From the NCBI GenBank assembly GCA_023418475.1, contig JAEZZO010000064.1:1-64000 (forward strand): DNA of 64,000 bases, in the 5' to 3' direction. A model generated the notes under the pieces. That model had not been told where the DNA came from, made no database searches, and saw only the letters and a program-made list of their open reading frames with translations. Position numbers and translations under genes: made by a program. The DNA comes from Bacillota bacterium (GTDB lineage: Bacteria; Bacillota; Clostridia; Lachnospirales; Lachnospiraceae). Positions 34,333 through 42,961 of this stretch are shown here, piece by piece (within the stretch, counting starts at the first letter, position 1; every line of letters starts with the position of its first letter).

Positions 34333-34423
34333 AATATATAAGCTTATATACTGTAATGTAGAAGCTTATTCCAGGCATAACTTTTGGCACTTGAATCATA
34401 TTAGGCACTACGGAACTAAATAG

Positions 34424-34534
34424 AGCTATTTGACAGTCTTTGCAGTTGTAACAGTCATCCCGGTAGCCTTGATCTTTGTTTTCATACAGAAATATATTTC
34501 TTGCGGTATGACTAGCGGAGCAGTGAAAGGCTGA
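34424..34534 (+). pseudogene. Remnant of sugar ABC transporter permease (MalG/LacG type, C-terminus)
   Basis: The frame reads SYLTVFAVVTVIPVALIFVF, then IQKYISCGMTSGAVKG and stops. This is the characteristic C-terminus of MalG-type permeases (P-x-L-I-F-...-Q-x-Y-...-G-T-GAVKG). A stop codon lies directly before it and no other part of the gene is present, so it is a decayed or deletion remnant. Confidence 0.7.
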
Positions 34535-34696
34535 AAATAGGTATCAGGTATGTGAAGTTGCTGTTTGCAGTCCGGTCAAAACAGGGTTGTGAACAGTTAC
34601 TTTGCAGAATATTCTGGTATAATATCTATTAAATTATCAAATCTGTCTCTATGCAAAACATCAAACCTATGTTATACTTTGGTTAGAAAAATTTAT

Positions 34697-34797
34697 AAGC
34701 AGAGTAGGATTGTGCGCGTTAAGTGCTGGTTGAACAGGGAGTTGTCAGCCGGACGAAAAGGATACTTGCGGTGCATAGTTCGCATCCCGCTGCTACA
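34697..34797 (+). promoter_or_regulatory. Tetrahydrofolate (THF) riboswitch
   Basis: Conserved THF aptamer pieces appear in order: GAGTAGG, GCGCGTTAAGTG, GAACAGGGAGTTGTC, GGACGAAAAGG, TTGCGGTGCAT and the closing CGCATCCCGCTGC that pairs with the 5' GCAG. It lies 77 bases before folT, the usual target of this riboswitch class. A weak CAAATA/TATTTG hairpin with a T-run at ~34,808-34,832 may be the expression platform. Confidence 0.9.
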
Positions 34798-34873
34798 GTT
34801 GGATAGTCAAATACATTTCTATTTGATTTTATCTCTTATTGTAGTAAACATCTGCAAAGGAGGTAATTTTTTT

Positions 34874-35452
34874 ATGTCAAAATTTAAAAAACTATTTCTC
34901 GCATCTTTCAAAGAAATGAAGAATGTAAGATGCATCACCCTGACTGCTATGTTTGGCGCAATTTCTATTGTTTTAGGAAGTTTTACGGTTATATTGTGGG
35001 ATTTTCTGAAGATCGGTTTTACCTTTCTGCCCAATGAATTTGTATATTACTTATTTGGTCCGTTTGTAGGGATCATTTATGGAGCAGCGATTGACATTCT
35101 GACCTTCTTGGTTAAGCCGATGGGAGCTTTTTTTCCGGGTCTTACAATTAGCTCTATGCTGACCGGATTGCTTTATGGTTTGATTTTATATCAAAAACCG
35201 ATCAGTTTAAAAAGGATACTTATAGCCAATATCCTAAGAATGGTATTTATTGATATTCTGTTAAATACCTTCTGGTTTACCCTCTTATATGGGAATTCCT
35301 TTATGGCAATGCTTCCGATAAGAGCCTTAAAGCAGCTGATTATGCTGCCGGTAGAAACAATGCTGTTGTTTGCCGCAATAAGAGGAGTAGAGGCAAGCGG
35401 AATATTGAAAATGCTATATAATAAAAAAGCTGGAGTTAAGAAAATTATTTAA
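34874..35452 (+). CDS. folT: Folate ECF transporter S component
   Basis: 192 residues from ATG 34874 (AAAGGAGG SD). Six hydrophobic helices with the folate S-component pattern ITLTAMFGAISIVLGSF near the start and YYLFGPFVGIIYGAAIDILTFLVKP. It binds folate and works with the shared EcfAA'T module encoded elsewhere. A longer frame from 34565 would translate the riboswitch and is rejected. Confidence 0.92.
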   Translation: MSKFKKLFLASFKEMKNVRCITLTAMFGAISIVLGSFTVILWDFLKIGFTFLPNEFVYYLFGPFVGIIYGAAIDILTFLVKPMGAFFPGLTISSMLTGLLYGLILYQKPISLKRILIANILRMVFIDILLNTFWFTLLYGNSFMAMLPIRALKQLIMLPVETMLLFAAIRGVEASGILKMLYNKKAGVKKII

Positions 35453-35464
35453 ATAAAACAGATA

Positions 35465-35536
35465 AGCCCGTTGAAATAGAACTGTATCTCCTTTTGCTAA
35501 GTTGATACGGCAAGTTTCAAAGGGCTTTTGTTTTAA
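35465..35536. terminator. Terminator between convergent folT and hydrolase genes
   Basis: AAGCCC-TTGAAA pairs with TTTCAA-GGGCTT over a long loop, with T-rich sequence on the plus side (TTGTTTT). Confidence 0.65.
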
Positions 35537-35541
35537 CTATT

Positions 35542-36918
35542 TTACCAAAATAATAACCCACCTAATTTTACAGAGGTTACCTTGTGATCATATCCTTTCC
35601 TAACCGCTGTCATATAGGAATGAAAATAAAGGCGTGAGCCGATATTATTTGCGCCGGCCAGAGCATCCTTTGCAGCTTTTATGGACATTCGTTCTGAGCT
35701 TGAGTTAAAATTATCATAACCATTCAATTGTCTTTGCAGGGAGCCGTTTGGTACAACAGAAAATTGTCCTCGCTGGTAAATAACCGTTTTAATGGAAGAA
35801 GCATATTTTGAGGAAGCAACCCGGTTTAAAACAACATTGGCAACAGCCAGTTTGCATTTATAGCTTTGCGAACCGGCCTCAGCATGGATCAGGCAGGCAA
35901 GCAGCTTTAACTCACTGCCGGAATAACCAATACCATTTTCATACAGAATTTCTGTTTCCTTTTTTATTCGTTCCGCAGCTTCTTGCTGTTTAAGCTTTTC
36001 TTCCTCTGCTTTTGAGACGCCTTCCTTAAATTCCACACGAAGCTTCGCAAATTCTGTCTTGATAAATCCATTGGAATGGTTCCTGGGTATGCTGATTTTT
36101 ATCCATTCTCCTTTTTTCTTAACAACAGCGTATACCTCATTTTTATAGATTACGGCTACTTTTTTTGATTTTATGGAGGTGCTCTCCCGCACGTTTAGAC
36201 CATCGGCATTAACAGAGACAGTTAAAGTACCATATTTATCTACTAATACCTTATCCGGAATACCGGTTTTCATGAATTTCTTTTTTACGTATCCCTTCAT
36301 ATTGCCTGATTTAATATAATACCAGTCATCCTTTTCTTTTATTATGGTTGCGGCTGAATTTTTATATAGCTTTCCTAAAATATGACTGTTTGTGGAGGCC
36401 ATCTTTCTGACGTTTACAAAATCTTTTGCAATTGAGATGCCAATATCCGCATATTTTGCCTTGTCTTTTTTGTCGGATTTCTGATTATCTGTATTGTCCT
36501 TGTCCGCCAAATCAGTGTCTAAAACAGCTTCGGAGGATGTGGCACTATCTGCTCCGAAAGCAGTAGCAGCATTCGGGTAAGCAGTTATCGCATTGGCAGA
36601 ACTTATATTTTTCTGATTATCCCTATCTCTTTTGTCAATATTACTGGCTGCTTCTAAGCTTTTCTCAGAGCTTGTCTTAGAATTATTTGACAATGCATCT
36701 GGTTCGGTGTTCTTACTGCTATTTACTGAAAAAGATTGAATTTCGGATTTGGCTTTCTGTTTTAACAAAGTTTCACTTGTTGTAGTTAATGCATCATCTG
36801 ACTTGGTTGAATTCGCTTTGCCAACGGGAGAAGGAATTTGTATTTTCAGAACGTGTGTCGTACAAAAAACTAAAATTATGATCAGCGCTGCGATGAAAAC
36901 TAATTTTTCCTTTTTCAT
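35542..36918 (-). CDS. SleB-type cell wall hydrolase with two SH3 domains
   Basis: 458 residues. Single N-terminal membrane anchor/signal (KLVFIAALIIILVFCTTHVL), a Ser/Asn/Asp/Lys-rich linker (~30-155), two bacterial SH3 domains (~160-220, DFVNVRKMASTNSHILGKL; ~232-295, DGLNVRESTSIKSKKVAV), a coiled-coil segment (KAEEEKLKQQEAAERIKKE), and a C-terminal Hydrolase_2/SleB domain (~330-458) with LLACLIHAEAGSQSYKCKLAV. Such lytic transglycosylases degrade spore cortex or wall. The SH3-SH3-coiled coil layout is repeated in the gene at 63231. Confidence 0.9.
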   Translation of the reverse strand: MKKEKLVFIAALIIILVFCTTHVLKIQIPSPVGKANSTKSDDALTTTSETLLKQKAKSEIQSFSVNSSKNTEPDALSNNSKTSSEKSLEAASNIDKRDRDNQKNISSANAITAYPNAATAFGADSATSSEAVLDTDLADKDNTDNQKSDKKDKAKYADIGISIAKDFVNVRKMASTNSHILGKLYKNSAATIIKEKDDWYYIKSGNMKGYVKKKFMKTGIPDKVLVDKYGTLTVSVNADGLNVRESTSIKSKKVAVIYKNEVYAVVKKKGEWIKISIPRNHSNGFIKTEFAKLRVEFKEGVSKAEEEKLKQQEAAERIKKETEILYENGIGYSGSELKLLACLIHAEAGSQSYKCKLAVANVVLNRVASSKYASSIKTVIYQRGQFSVVPNGSLQRQLNGYDNFNSSSERMSIKAAKDALAGANNIGSRLYFHSYMTAVRKGYDHKVTSVKLGGLLFW

Positions 36919-36934
36919 AACTCTGCCTTTCTAG

Positions 36935-37164
36935 TTAATTATTATGAAAACCGTCATAATATAAGCCGGGCTGACAGGCACAAGTTTGCCGGGCTGTTTC
37001 ATTAGTATAGCCCATAAAGCCTTTAAAATCAACTAGATTAAGGGTATAATGGGATATAATAACAATTATTAACAGGCTTTGTTAAATATATTCCGGAAGG
37101 AGTACAGATAATACCGAATAGGAAAAAAATGTACAAGCTATTGGATGGCAGGAAAATAAGTTCC
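36935..37164. other. Intergenic region, no gene seen
   Basis: Upstream region of the minus-strand hydrolase. Contains ACAGGCACAAGTTTGCCGGGCTGTTTC, AT-rich stretches and possible minus-strand promoter boxes; no supported reading frame. Bases 37208-37337 likewise hold nothing recognisable. Confidence 0.4.
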
Positions 37165-37207
37165 ACAAAAAAAGAAATGGTAACTTTATCAGAGCCGCCA
37201 TTTCTTT
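37165..37207 (-). terminator. Terminator downstream of plsC
   Basis: On the minus strand AAAGAAATGG pairs with CCATTTCTTT over a 17-base loop and is followed by T residues (the A-run at 37164-37173 on the plus strand). Confidence 0.7.
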
Positions 37208-37337
37208 ACTAAATTTATTTCAGATTCAACTGTCAGAAGTCTGATTTGACTTATGCAGATGGATATGAGAGTATATATTCATACAATAAACATTTTTACG
37301 ACTTTGATACTCAAATCCCATTTATTTCATAAAAAGT

Positions 37338-38051
37338 TTACTTATTTTCATAAAATTGAATGGTCTCTTTAATGCGAGAAGATACCAGTTCAGCCAATTC
37401 AGTGGATTTCATACCTTTATAATCTTCATAATATAAGGGTTGTAAATAATGAATCTGTACAGTTACCTTTTTTATTGAATTTGTATCAAAGGCTTTAAAG
37501 CTATCGATTAATGCAACCGGTACGATGGGACATCTTGCATTCATAGCACTTTTAAAGCTTCCGCCTTTAAATTCAAGTAATTGATTACCCTTTCTTGAAC
37601 GGGTTCCCTCTGCAAAAATAAGAAAGTTATCCCCCTCCTTAACGCGCTTCGTCATATTCATGATAACCTGCATGGATTGCCGTATATCTTCACGATCTAT
37701 GATTTCAGCCTGAAGCATCATAATAATACGCCGTAACAAAAAGGTATCCTTTACTTCCTTCTTCATTACAGTAACAAGCGGGCGCTCATGTGTTTCCAGA
37801 AAAGCCAATGCATCAAACATTCCCTGATGATTGGGAAACATTATATATCCATTCTCTTTCGGAAGATTTTCTAAACCTGTACAAATGATCTTAACCCTTC
37901 CCCTTCGGTTAACAACCGGAGCTACTTTATGAAGAAAGGCATAACGGGTTTCCCTGTCATAATTCTGTGCATGGCTTAAACGCAGTACACAAAACAAATA
38001 GTAGGGTAAACTGAAAAAGCTTCGAATGAACATAAATATAATTCTCTTCAT
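37338..38051 (-). CDS. plsC: 1-acyl-sn-glycerol-3-phosphate acyltransferase
   Basis: 237 residues. N-terminal membrane helix (IFMFIRSFFSLPYYLFCVL), acyltransferase motif NHQGMFD (His75-x4-Asp80) and FAEGTRSRKG (Glu148-Arg151), then P-IVPVAL. It makes phosphatidic acid from lysophosphatidic acid at the inner membrane. It starts 27 bases after rpoD on the same strand, so the two may be co-transcribed. Confidence 0.92.
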   Translation of the reverse strand: MKRIIFMFIRSFFSLPYYLFCVLRLSHAQNYDRETRYAFLHKVAPVVNRRGRVKIICTGLENLPKENGYIMFPNHQGMFDALAFLETHERPLVTVMKKEVKDTFLLRRIIMMLQAEIIDREDIRQSMQVIMNMTKRVKEGDNFLIFAEGTRSRKGNQLLEFKGGSFKSAMNARCPIVPVALIDSFKAFDTNSIKKVTVQIHYLQPLYYEDYKGMKSTELAELVSSRIKETIQFYENK

Positions 38052-38078
38052 AAAATGCTCCTTCTCATCGGTCTTACT

Positions 38079-39203
38079 TTAGATTAGTTCGTAACCTTTC
38101 AGCAATTTTGCGCGGCTGGGGTGTCTGAGTTTTCTTAAGGCTTTCGCTTCAATCTGACGAATACGTTCGCGCGTTACATTAAATTCCTTGCCTACTTCTT
38201 CCAGAGTCCGGCTTCTTCCGTCCTTTAAACCAAAACGCAGAATTAATACGCGTTGTTCTCTGTCTGTCAGAGTATCCAAAAGCTTTGTGATCTGATCCTT
38301 GAGGATGGAATAAGAAGCAGCATCTTCTGGCCCCATCATTGATTCATCACTGATAAAATCACCAAGATGACTATCATCCTCTTCGCCAATGGGAGTATCA
38401 AGAGATATCGGATCTGCCGAAACCTTCAAAATTTCTCTTACCTTTTCAAGCGGAACATTCATAGCATCGGCAAGCTCCTGTTCCGTAGGTTCCCTTCCTA
38501 ATTCCTGCAGCAGATTACGGGATACACGGTAGGTTTTGTTAATTACCTCTGACATATGTACCGGTATACGGATGGTACGTGACTGGTCTGCGATAGATCT
38601 TGTAATTGCCTGTCTGATCCACCAGGTAGCATATGTGCTGAATTTATAGCCTTTTGTATAATCAAATTTTTCAACTGCCTTAATAAGACCAAGATTTCCT
38701 TCCTGAATTAGATCCAAAAAGGATAGGCCTCTTCCGACATATCGCTTTGCAATACTTACAACAAGACGAAGATTAGACTCTGCCAGGATTTGCTTTGCAA
38801 CGTCATCGCCTTCCATAATTCTTTTTGCTAATTCAACCTCATCTGCTATTGACAGAAGAGGGTAATTTCCTATTTCCTTCAGATATAGATGTACCGGATC
38901 ATCAGAAACCGAATAGGAGGCTTGCGCAAGAACTTCCAGTTCGGACTGAGCATCCTCTGAATCCTCTTCAAGCTCCAATAGAGATTCTTCACTGGGTTCA
39001 TCTTCCTCAGCCGTACTCAGAACTACAATATTATAGGCCTCTAATTTTTCATATATTTTGTCAATCTGGTGATTGTCCAAATTTAATTCACTGATCAGCG
39101 TATTCACTTTTTCCGCTTCAACAACGCCTTTTTGCTTGCTGGCATATGCGATTAACTCCCGGAACTTGTCTTCTAATACGTCGTGACTAGATCTATCGTT
39201 CAT
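38079..39203 (-). CDS. rpoD: Primary-type RNA polymerase sigma factor
   Basis: 374 residues. Region 1.1-like N-terminus, acidic linker (~65-90), region 1.2 (DDPVHLYLKEIGNYPLLS), 2.1-2.4 (ESNLRLVVSIAKRYVGRG, EGNLGLIKAVEKFDY, KFSTYATWWIRQAITR), region 3, and 4.2 (LEEVGKEFNVTRERIRQIEAKALRKL). All motifs of a group-1 sigma-70 are intact. dnaG is not upstream, unlike the classical dnaG-rpoD pair, so this may be a second primary-like factor; that needs the rest of the genome. Confidence 0.93.
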   Translation of the reverse strand: MNDRSSHDVLEDKFRELIAYASKQKGVVEAEKVNTLISELNLDNHQIDKIYEKLEAYNIVVLSTAEEDEPSEESLLELEEDSEDAQSELEVLAQASYSVSDDPVHLYLKEIGNYPLLSIADEVELAKRIMEGDDVAKQILAESNLRLVVSIAKRYVGRGLSFLDLIQEGNLGLIKAVEKFDYTKGYKFSTYATWWIRQAITRSIADQSRTIRIPVHMSEVINKTYRVSRNLLQELGREPTEQELADAMNVPLEKVREILKVSADPISLDTPIGEEDDSHLGDFISDESMMGPEDAASYSILKDQITKLLDTLTDREQRVLILRFGLKDGRSRTLEEVGKEFNVTRERIRQIEAKALRKLRHPSRAKLLKGYELI

Positions 39204-39416
39204 TTTATTACCTGCGCCTTTCGTTTTGTGTAGCCTATTTGCGTTAGGCTTATCATACCGTTTCCCTGTAACTAAAAAATTGCACTATTAATTATTATAT
39301 CATATTAGTACTCATAAGGAAACATGAAAAATAAAAACTAACAAATAAAAACTAGCACTAAGATAGCACAGAAAGATATGAAGACCTGTTAAATCCATTT
39401 TTTGATATTATATAAT

Positions 39417-39469
39417 AAGAACGGGCACTGCATATCACTGGATTTTGTGATATAGTAGTGCCCGTTCTT
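39417..39469 (-). terminator. Bidirectional-looking terminator after trpB2
   Basis: AAGAACGGGCACT pairs with AGTGCCCGTTCTT, with an inner ATATCAC/GTGATAT helix. T-rich flanks exist on the minus-strand exit. Confidence 0.85.
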
Positions 39470-39480
39470 AATATTTTTAA

Positions 39481-40848
39481 TCAAACCTTAGGTAAAAGAT
39501 CAAACCCCTTCTGCAGATCGGCATCCGTTGGAATATAGTCTGACATAGAACCGCTCAGATAGGAATTATATGCAGTCATATCAAAATATCCTGTTCCGGT
39601 TAGACCAAACAGAATAGTTTTAGCTTCGCCTGTTTCCTTGCATTTCAAAGCTTCATCTATTGCACCTCGGATTGCATGAGCCGATTCCGGTGCGGGGAGA
39701 ATTGTTTCCTGCTTTGCAAAGAATACCGCTGCTTCAAATACCTTTGTTTGTTCAACTGCAGCAGCTTCCATGTAACCGTCATGGTAAAGTTTTGATAGAA
39801 TTGGTGACATACCATGATATCTTAAGCCGCCGGCATGGTTGGAGGATGGAATAAAGCTGCTTCCAAGGGTATACATTTTAGCAAGAGGGGTAACCTTGCC
39901 GGTGTCACAGAAGTCATATGCATATTTACCTCTGGTGAAGGAAGGGCAGGATGCGGGTTCTATGGCTATAATTCGAGGATCCGCTTTACCGGATAACTTA
40001 TCCTGCATAAAGGGTGCAATCAGACCGCCAAGGTTGGAGCCGCCCCCTGCACATCCGATTACGATGTCCGGATATTCATCCAGCATTTCCATAGCCAGTT
40101 TGGATTCCAGACCAATGATGGACTGGTGCAGCAATACCTGATTTAACACGGAGCCTAAAACATAACGGTAGCCAGGGGTGGTTACAGCTTTTTCAACTGC
40201 CTCGGATATCGCACAGCCAAGACTTCCGGTGGTGCCGGGATTGCTTTCAAGTATCATTTTACCAACATTGGTTGTATCACTGGGGCTGGGTATGATTTGT
40301 GCATCAAAGGTCTGCATAACGGATTTCCGGAAAGGTTTCTGTTCGTAGGAAACCTTGACCATGAATACGGTAAGCGGAAGATTGTAATAGGAGCAAGCCT
40401 CAGCGAGAGCCGTTCCCCATTGGCCGGCACCGGTTTCAGTGGTTAGGCCCTTGAGTCCCTGCTCCTTTGCATAATAAGCCTGTGCGATTGCAGAATTTAG
40501 CTTATGACTGCCGGAGGTATTATTACCCTCAAACTTATAATAGATTTTAGCAGGAGTTCCCAGCGCCTTCTCCAGATTATAAGCACGGATTAAAGGGGAG
40601 GGACGGTACATTTTATAGAAATCCTGTATTTCCTCCGGGATATCAATATATCTTGTAGTGTTATCCATTTCCTGTTTTGCAAGCTTCTCACAGAAGATGG
40701 GATACAATTCTTCTACCTGACAGGGCTTTAGCGTACCAGGATTTAAGATAGGGTCGGGGAGCTCCTTCATATCAGCTCTTAAGTTGTACCATTGCTTGGG
40801 CATCTGATCCTCAGTCAGATAAAGTCTGTGTGGAATCTTTTTTGTCAT
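39481..40848 (-). CDS. trpB2: Tryptophan synthase beta subunit type 2
   Basis: 455 residues from ATG 40848; the TTG at 40854 lies on the SD. PLP lysine Lys116 in SGSHKLNSA, phosphate-binding CAGGGSNLGG, and the N-terminal extension and ~450-residue length of the TrpB2 (TIGR01415) class rather than the ~400-residue TrpB1. TrpB2 condenses indole with serine without an obligatory TrpA partner and often serves indole salvage. trpA is absent nearby. Transcription is under a Trp T-box and translation possibly under tandem SD hairpins. Confidence 0.93.
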   Translation of the reverse strand: MTKKIPHRLYLTEDQMPKQWYNLRADMKELPDPILNPGTLKPCQVEELYPIFCEKLAKQEMDNTTRYIDIPEEIQDFYKMYRPSPLIRAYNLEKALGTPAKIYYKFEGNNTSGSHKLNSAIAQAYYAKEQGLKGLTTETGAGQWGTALAEACSYYNLPLTVFMVKVSYEQKPFRKSVMQTFDAQIIPSPSDTTNVGKMILESNPGTTGSLGCAISEAVEKAVTTPGYRYVLGSVLNQVLLHQSIIGLESKLAMEMLDEYPDIVIGCAGGGSNLGGLIAPFMQDKLSGKADPRIIAIEPASCPSFTRGKYAYDFCDTGKVTPLAKMYTLGSSFIPSSNHAGGLRYHGMSPILSKLYHDGYMEAAAVEQTKVFEAAVFFAKQETILPAPESAHAIRGAIDEALKCKETGEAKTILFGLTGTGYFDMTAYNSYLSGSMSDYIPTDADLQKGFDLLPKV

Positions 40849-40857
40849 TTCCAAATT

Positions 40858-40926
40858 CTCCTTTCAGTTGTGGGAAAGGAGAATTAACTCCTTTCAGTTG
40901 TGGGAAAGGAGAATTAACTCCTTTCA
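40858..40926 (-). repeat. Tandem 30-bp SD-containing hairpin repeat in front of trpB2
   Basis: Two exact 30-bp copies (40858-40887 and 40888-40917) and a partial third. Each is a hairpin whose arms are CTCCTTTC and GAAAGGAG. In the mRNA, the last GAAAGGAG is the trpB2 SD and its partner CTCCTTT is the perfect anti-SD, so the SD can be sequestered, and alternative pairings between copies are possible. Confidence 0.85.
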
Positions 40927-40971
40927 ATTTTTTGTTATTGCTGCATCTGTTACTTCACTTTTTTGTCTATA

Positions 40972-41262
40972 AAAAAAGCCTCTGTCTCAGTAATTCTACT
41001 GGGACAAAAGCTTCAAAATCTGCTTCTGCGGTACCACCCGGATTGGTGCTGCTGCACCCTCTCAATTCATATACCTTCATATATGCACCACTGTTAACGG
41101 AAGGAGATCCCGTCAGGCATTACTCGGCAACAAATGCTGCTTTTCTTCCCGCCCTCGTAAGTCCATTCAATATTGCCTAATTACCGCATTCTCACCAGCT
41201 GCAGCTCTCTGAAAATAATCAGCTATATTTACTCTTCTTACTCATTGGTTTGCGTTTATAAT
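40972..41262 (-). promoter_or_regulatory. T-box leader of trpB2, tryptophan specific
   Basis: Minus strand: AATGAGTAAGAAGAGTA at the 5' end, distal loop CAGCTGGTGAGAA, specifier context TTGAA-TGG-ACTTACGAGG with TGG at 41165-41163, T-box GGGTGGTACCGC at 41039-41028, then a terminator stem (~41013-40972) with seven T. The specifier context is nearly identical to that of the trpXYZ T-box. Confidence 0.93.
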
Positions 41263-41283
41263 TCGTATTTCACTAATAAATAC

Positions 41284-41312
41284 AGTATATACAATCCAAA
41301 ATTAATTGTCAA
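41284..41312 (-). promoter_or_regulatory. Promoter of trpB2 T-box transcript
   Basis: Minus strand TTGACA, exactly 17 bases, TATACT, about 25 bases before the T-box 5' end. Confidence 0.85.
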
Positions 41313-41991
41313 TCTAACTTTTTAGAAAAAATGTTATATGAAGGTAGCCGTTACTGTTTACTGACCAACTAATTTTCATTGTCAAATATTCCACAAGAAC
41401 TTCAGAATCAAATATGACTTTAATTAAGAAATAAGTGTATTGCTGTCTGTATCAGAGAACTTGCTTCCTTCCAATTTTCTATTACAGCAATCCAGGAAAT
41501 AATTACCCGTGCATTGTTCTGCAATAGTATCTGAAAAAAGTCCGAATAGTAATCCTGGATGTACAGATATCAATAAAAGAATACCATGATACCCTGCGAC
41601 TCAGTTTTTTATTAAGTATAAATTATAAAGTTGTAGTCAGGTTAATAACCTTTTTCACTTTACAATTTAATGTATTTCACTTTACGTTTCATTTGACGAT
41701 ACATCTGAAAATTTGCTTTTCATTTTCAGCGGATCGTTTATAATAAAATAGATTAGTGTAGTAATATTAAGCAAATTCTATATTCTACTGCATAATAAAG
41801 CACAAACTTCCATAGACATTTGTTACGGAATAGGCTGCGATACAGTCTTTGGAAAGCAGACAATGTCTAAATAAGGCATAACAAATGCATCAACTAGCTG
41901 CTATGACATCCATTCATGAATCTTCAGCAGAAGCATTGAAACATAAATTAAGATTAGAAACGGAAATATTAAGAGAAAGAAGGGGCAGCAA
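41313..41991. other. 680-base intergenic region
   Basis: No long gene is visible. A 36-codon frame at 41886-41996 (MHQLAAMTSIHESSAEALKH...) ends overlapping the next ATG, lacks an SD, and is probably chance or a remnant. Otherwise AT-rich sequence with no recognised element. Confidence 0.4.
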
Positions 41992-42801
41992 ATGAATTTA
42001 GAAAGGATAAAACAGAATATAAATATCCTTGGAGAATTTCTGGGGAAAAGGGATATTGAAGCCCTGCAGCCGGATGAGCTTAAACAGAAATATCATATAT
42101 CCCAGGCAGATGTTCTGATTTTATTCGGAGGCAGTATTCCATATGGCTGCGATGTAGTCGGGAAAGCAATCTCGGAGCACTTTATGAAACATTTCATGAT
42201 TGTAGGAGGAGAAGGACATACGACCAAAACTCTGCGTAAGGTTATGCAACAAACTCATCCGGGCATGATAACAGAGGGAAAAATGGAAGCAGAAATGATG
42301 TATGAATACATTCATATGAAGTACCCTGCCATACCGGTGCTTTTAGAACGCAAATCCACAAATTGCGGCAACAATATTTCCAATGCATTGGAACTGCTCC
42401 GGCAAAATGAACTGAAGCCACAAAACATTGTAATTGTACAGGATTCCACAATGCAGCTTAGAATGGATGCCGGATTTCGAAAAAATCTGCAGGATACGGA
42501 TATAGAGGTTATAAATTTTGCCGCCTATCAGGTAAGGGTAGAGATAAAAGACGAAAAACTAACGTTTGAACCTTCCAACTTATGGGGAATGTGGGATATG
42601 GAGCGGTATATTTCTCTTCTTTTGGGGGAAATCGCTAGATTAACGGATGATCAAAACGGTTATGGTCCAAATGGAAAGGGATATATTGCTCATGTTGATA
42701 TTCCTGAGATGGTTCGGTCAGCCTTTGATGAGTTGAGTGGAAATTACGCAGATCTGGTAAGAACTGCAAATCCTCGCTATGCATCCGTTATAATAGAGTA
42801 A
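41992..42801 (+). CDS. YdcF family protein (DUF218)
   Basis: 269 residues, GAAGGGGC SD. DUF218 core: DVLILFGGSIPYGCDV, KHFMIVGGEGHTT, E-x-KSTNCGNNISNAL, NIVIVQDSTMQLR. Family members (YdcF/SanA/ElyC) bind nucleotides or act in envelope processes; activity uncertain. The absence of a membrane segment puts this one in the cytoplasmic YdcF group. It stands alone. Confidence 0.85.
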   Translation: MNLERIKQNINILGEFLGKRDIEALQPDELKQKYHISQADVLILFGGSIPYGCDVVGKAISEHFMKHFMIVGGEGHTTKTLRKVMQQTHPGMITEGKMEAEMMYEYIHMKYPAIPVLLERKSTNCGNNISNALELLRQNELKPQNIVIVQDSTMQLRMDAGFRKNLQDTDIEVINFAAYQVRVEIKDEKLTFEPSNLWGMWDMERYISLLLGEIARLTDDQNGYGPNGKGYIAHVDIPEMVRSAFDELSGNYADLVRTANPRYASVIIE

Positions 42802-42896
42802 TGAACATATTTTGAGATGCTGCATGCGGCATCTTGCTTAAAGTGTGAAGGAAAAACCTACCGTAAAAAAGAGAGAAAGTATTATTTATTCAATTG

Positions 42897-42957
42897 GTTT
42901 GTAGCTGCGCTGCCCATACAAACTTGAGAGAACCAGGAGCAGCGCAGAAATGAGGAA
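42897..42957 (+). ncRNA. Cis-regulatory H-type pseudoknot, copy A
   Basis: Stem 1: GTTTGTA (42897-42903) with TACAAAC (42917-42923). Stem 2: CTGCGCTGC in the stem-1 loop (42905-42913) with GCAGCGCAG (42939-42947). The SD (TGAGGA) and start codon of the nitroreductase follow directly. The same fold occurs upstream of the gene at 58575 with compensatory changes in both stems. Confidence 0.75.
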
Positions 42958-42961
42958 ACGT

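Noticed and set aside
34565..34873. N-terminal extension of FolT
   Set aside because: This stretch is the THF riboswitch; ATG 34874 with AAAGGAGG is the true start.
40858..40917. Short direct repeats as a CRISPR array
   Set aside because: Two adjacent identical 30-bp units without spacers and with an SD inside; they are a tandem hairpin duplication.
41886..41996. 36-codon frame overlapping the YdcF start
   Set aside because: No SD and no recognisable sequence; the YdcF gene has its own SD.
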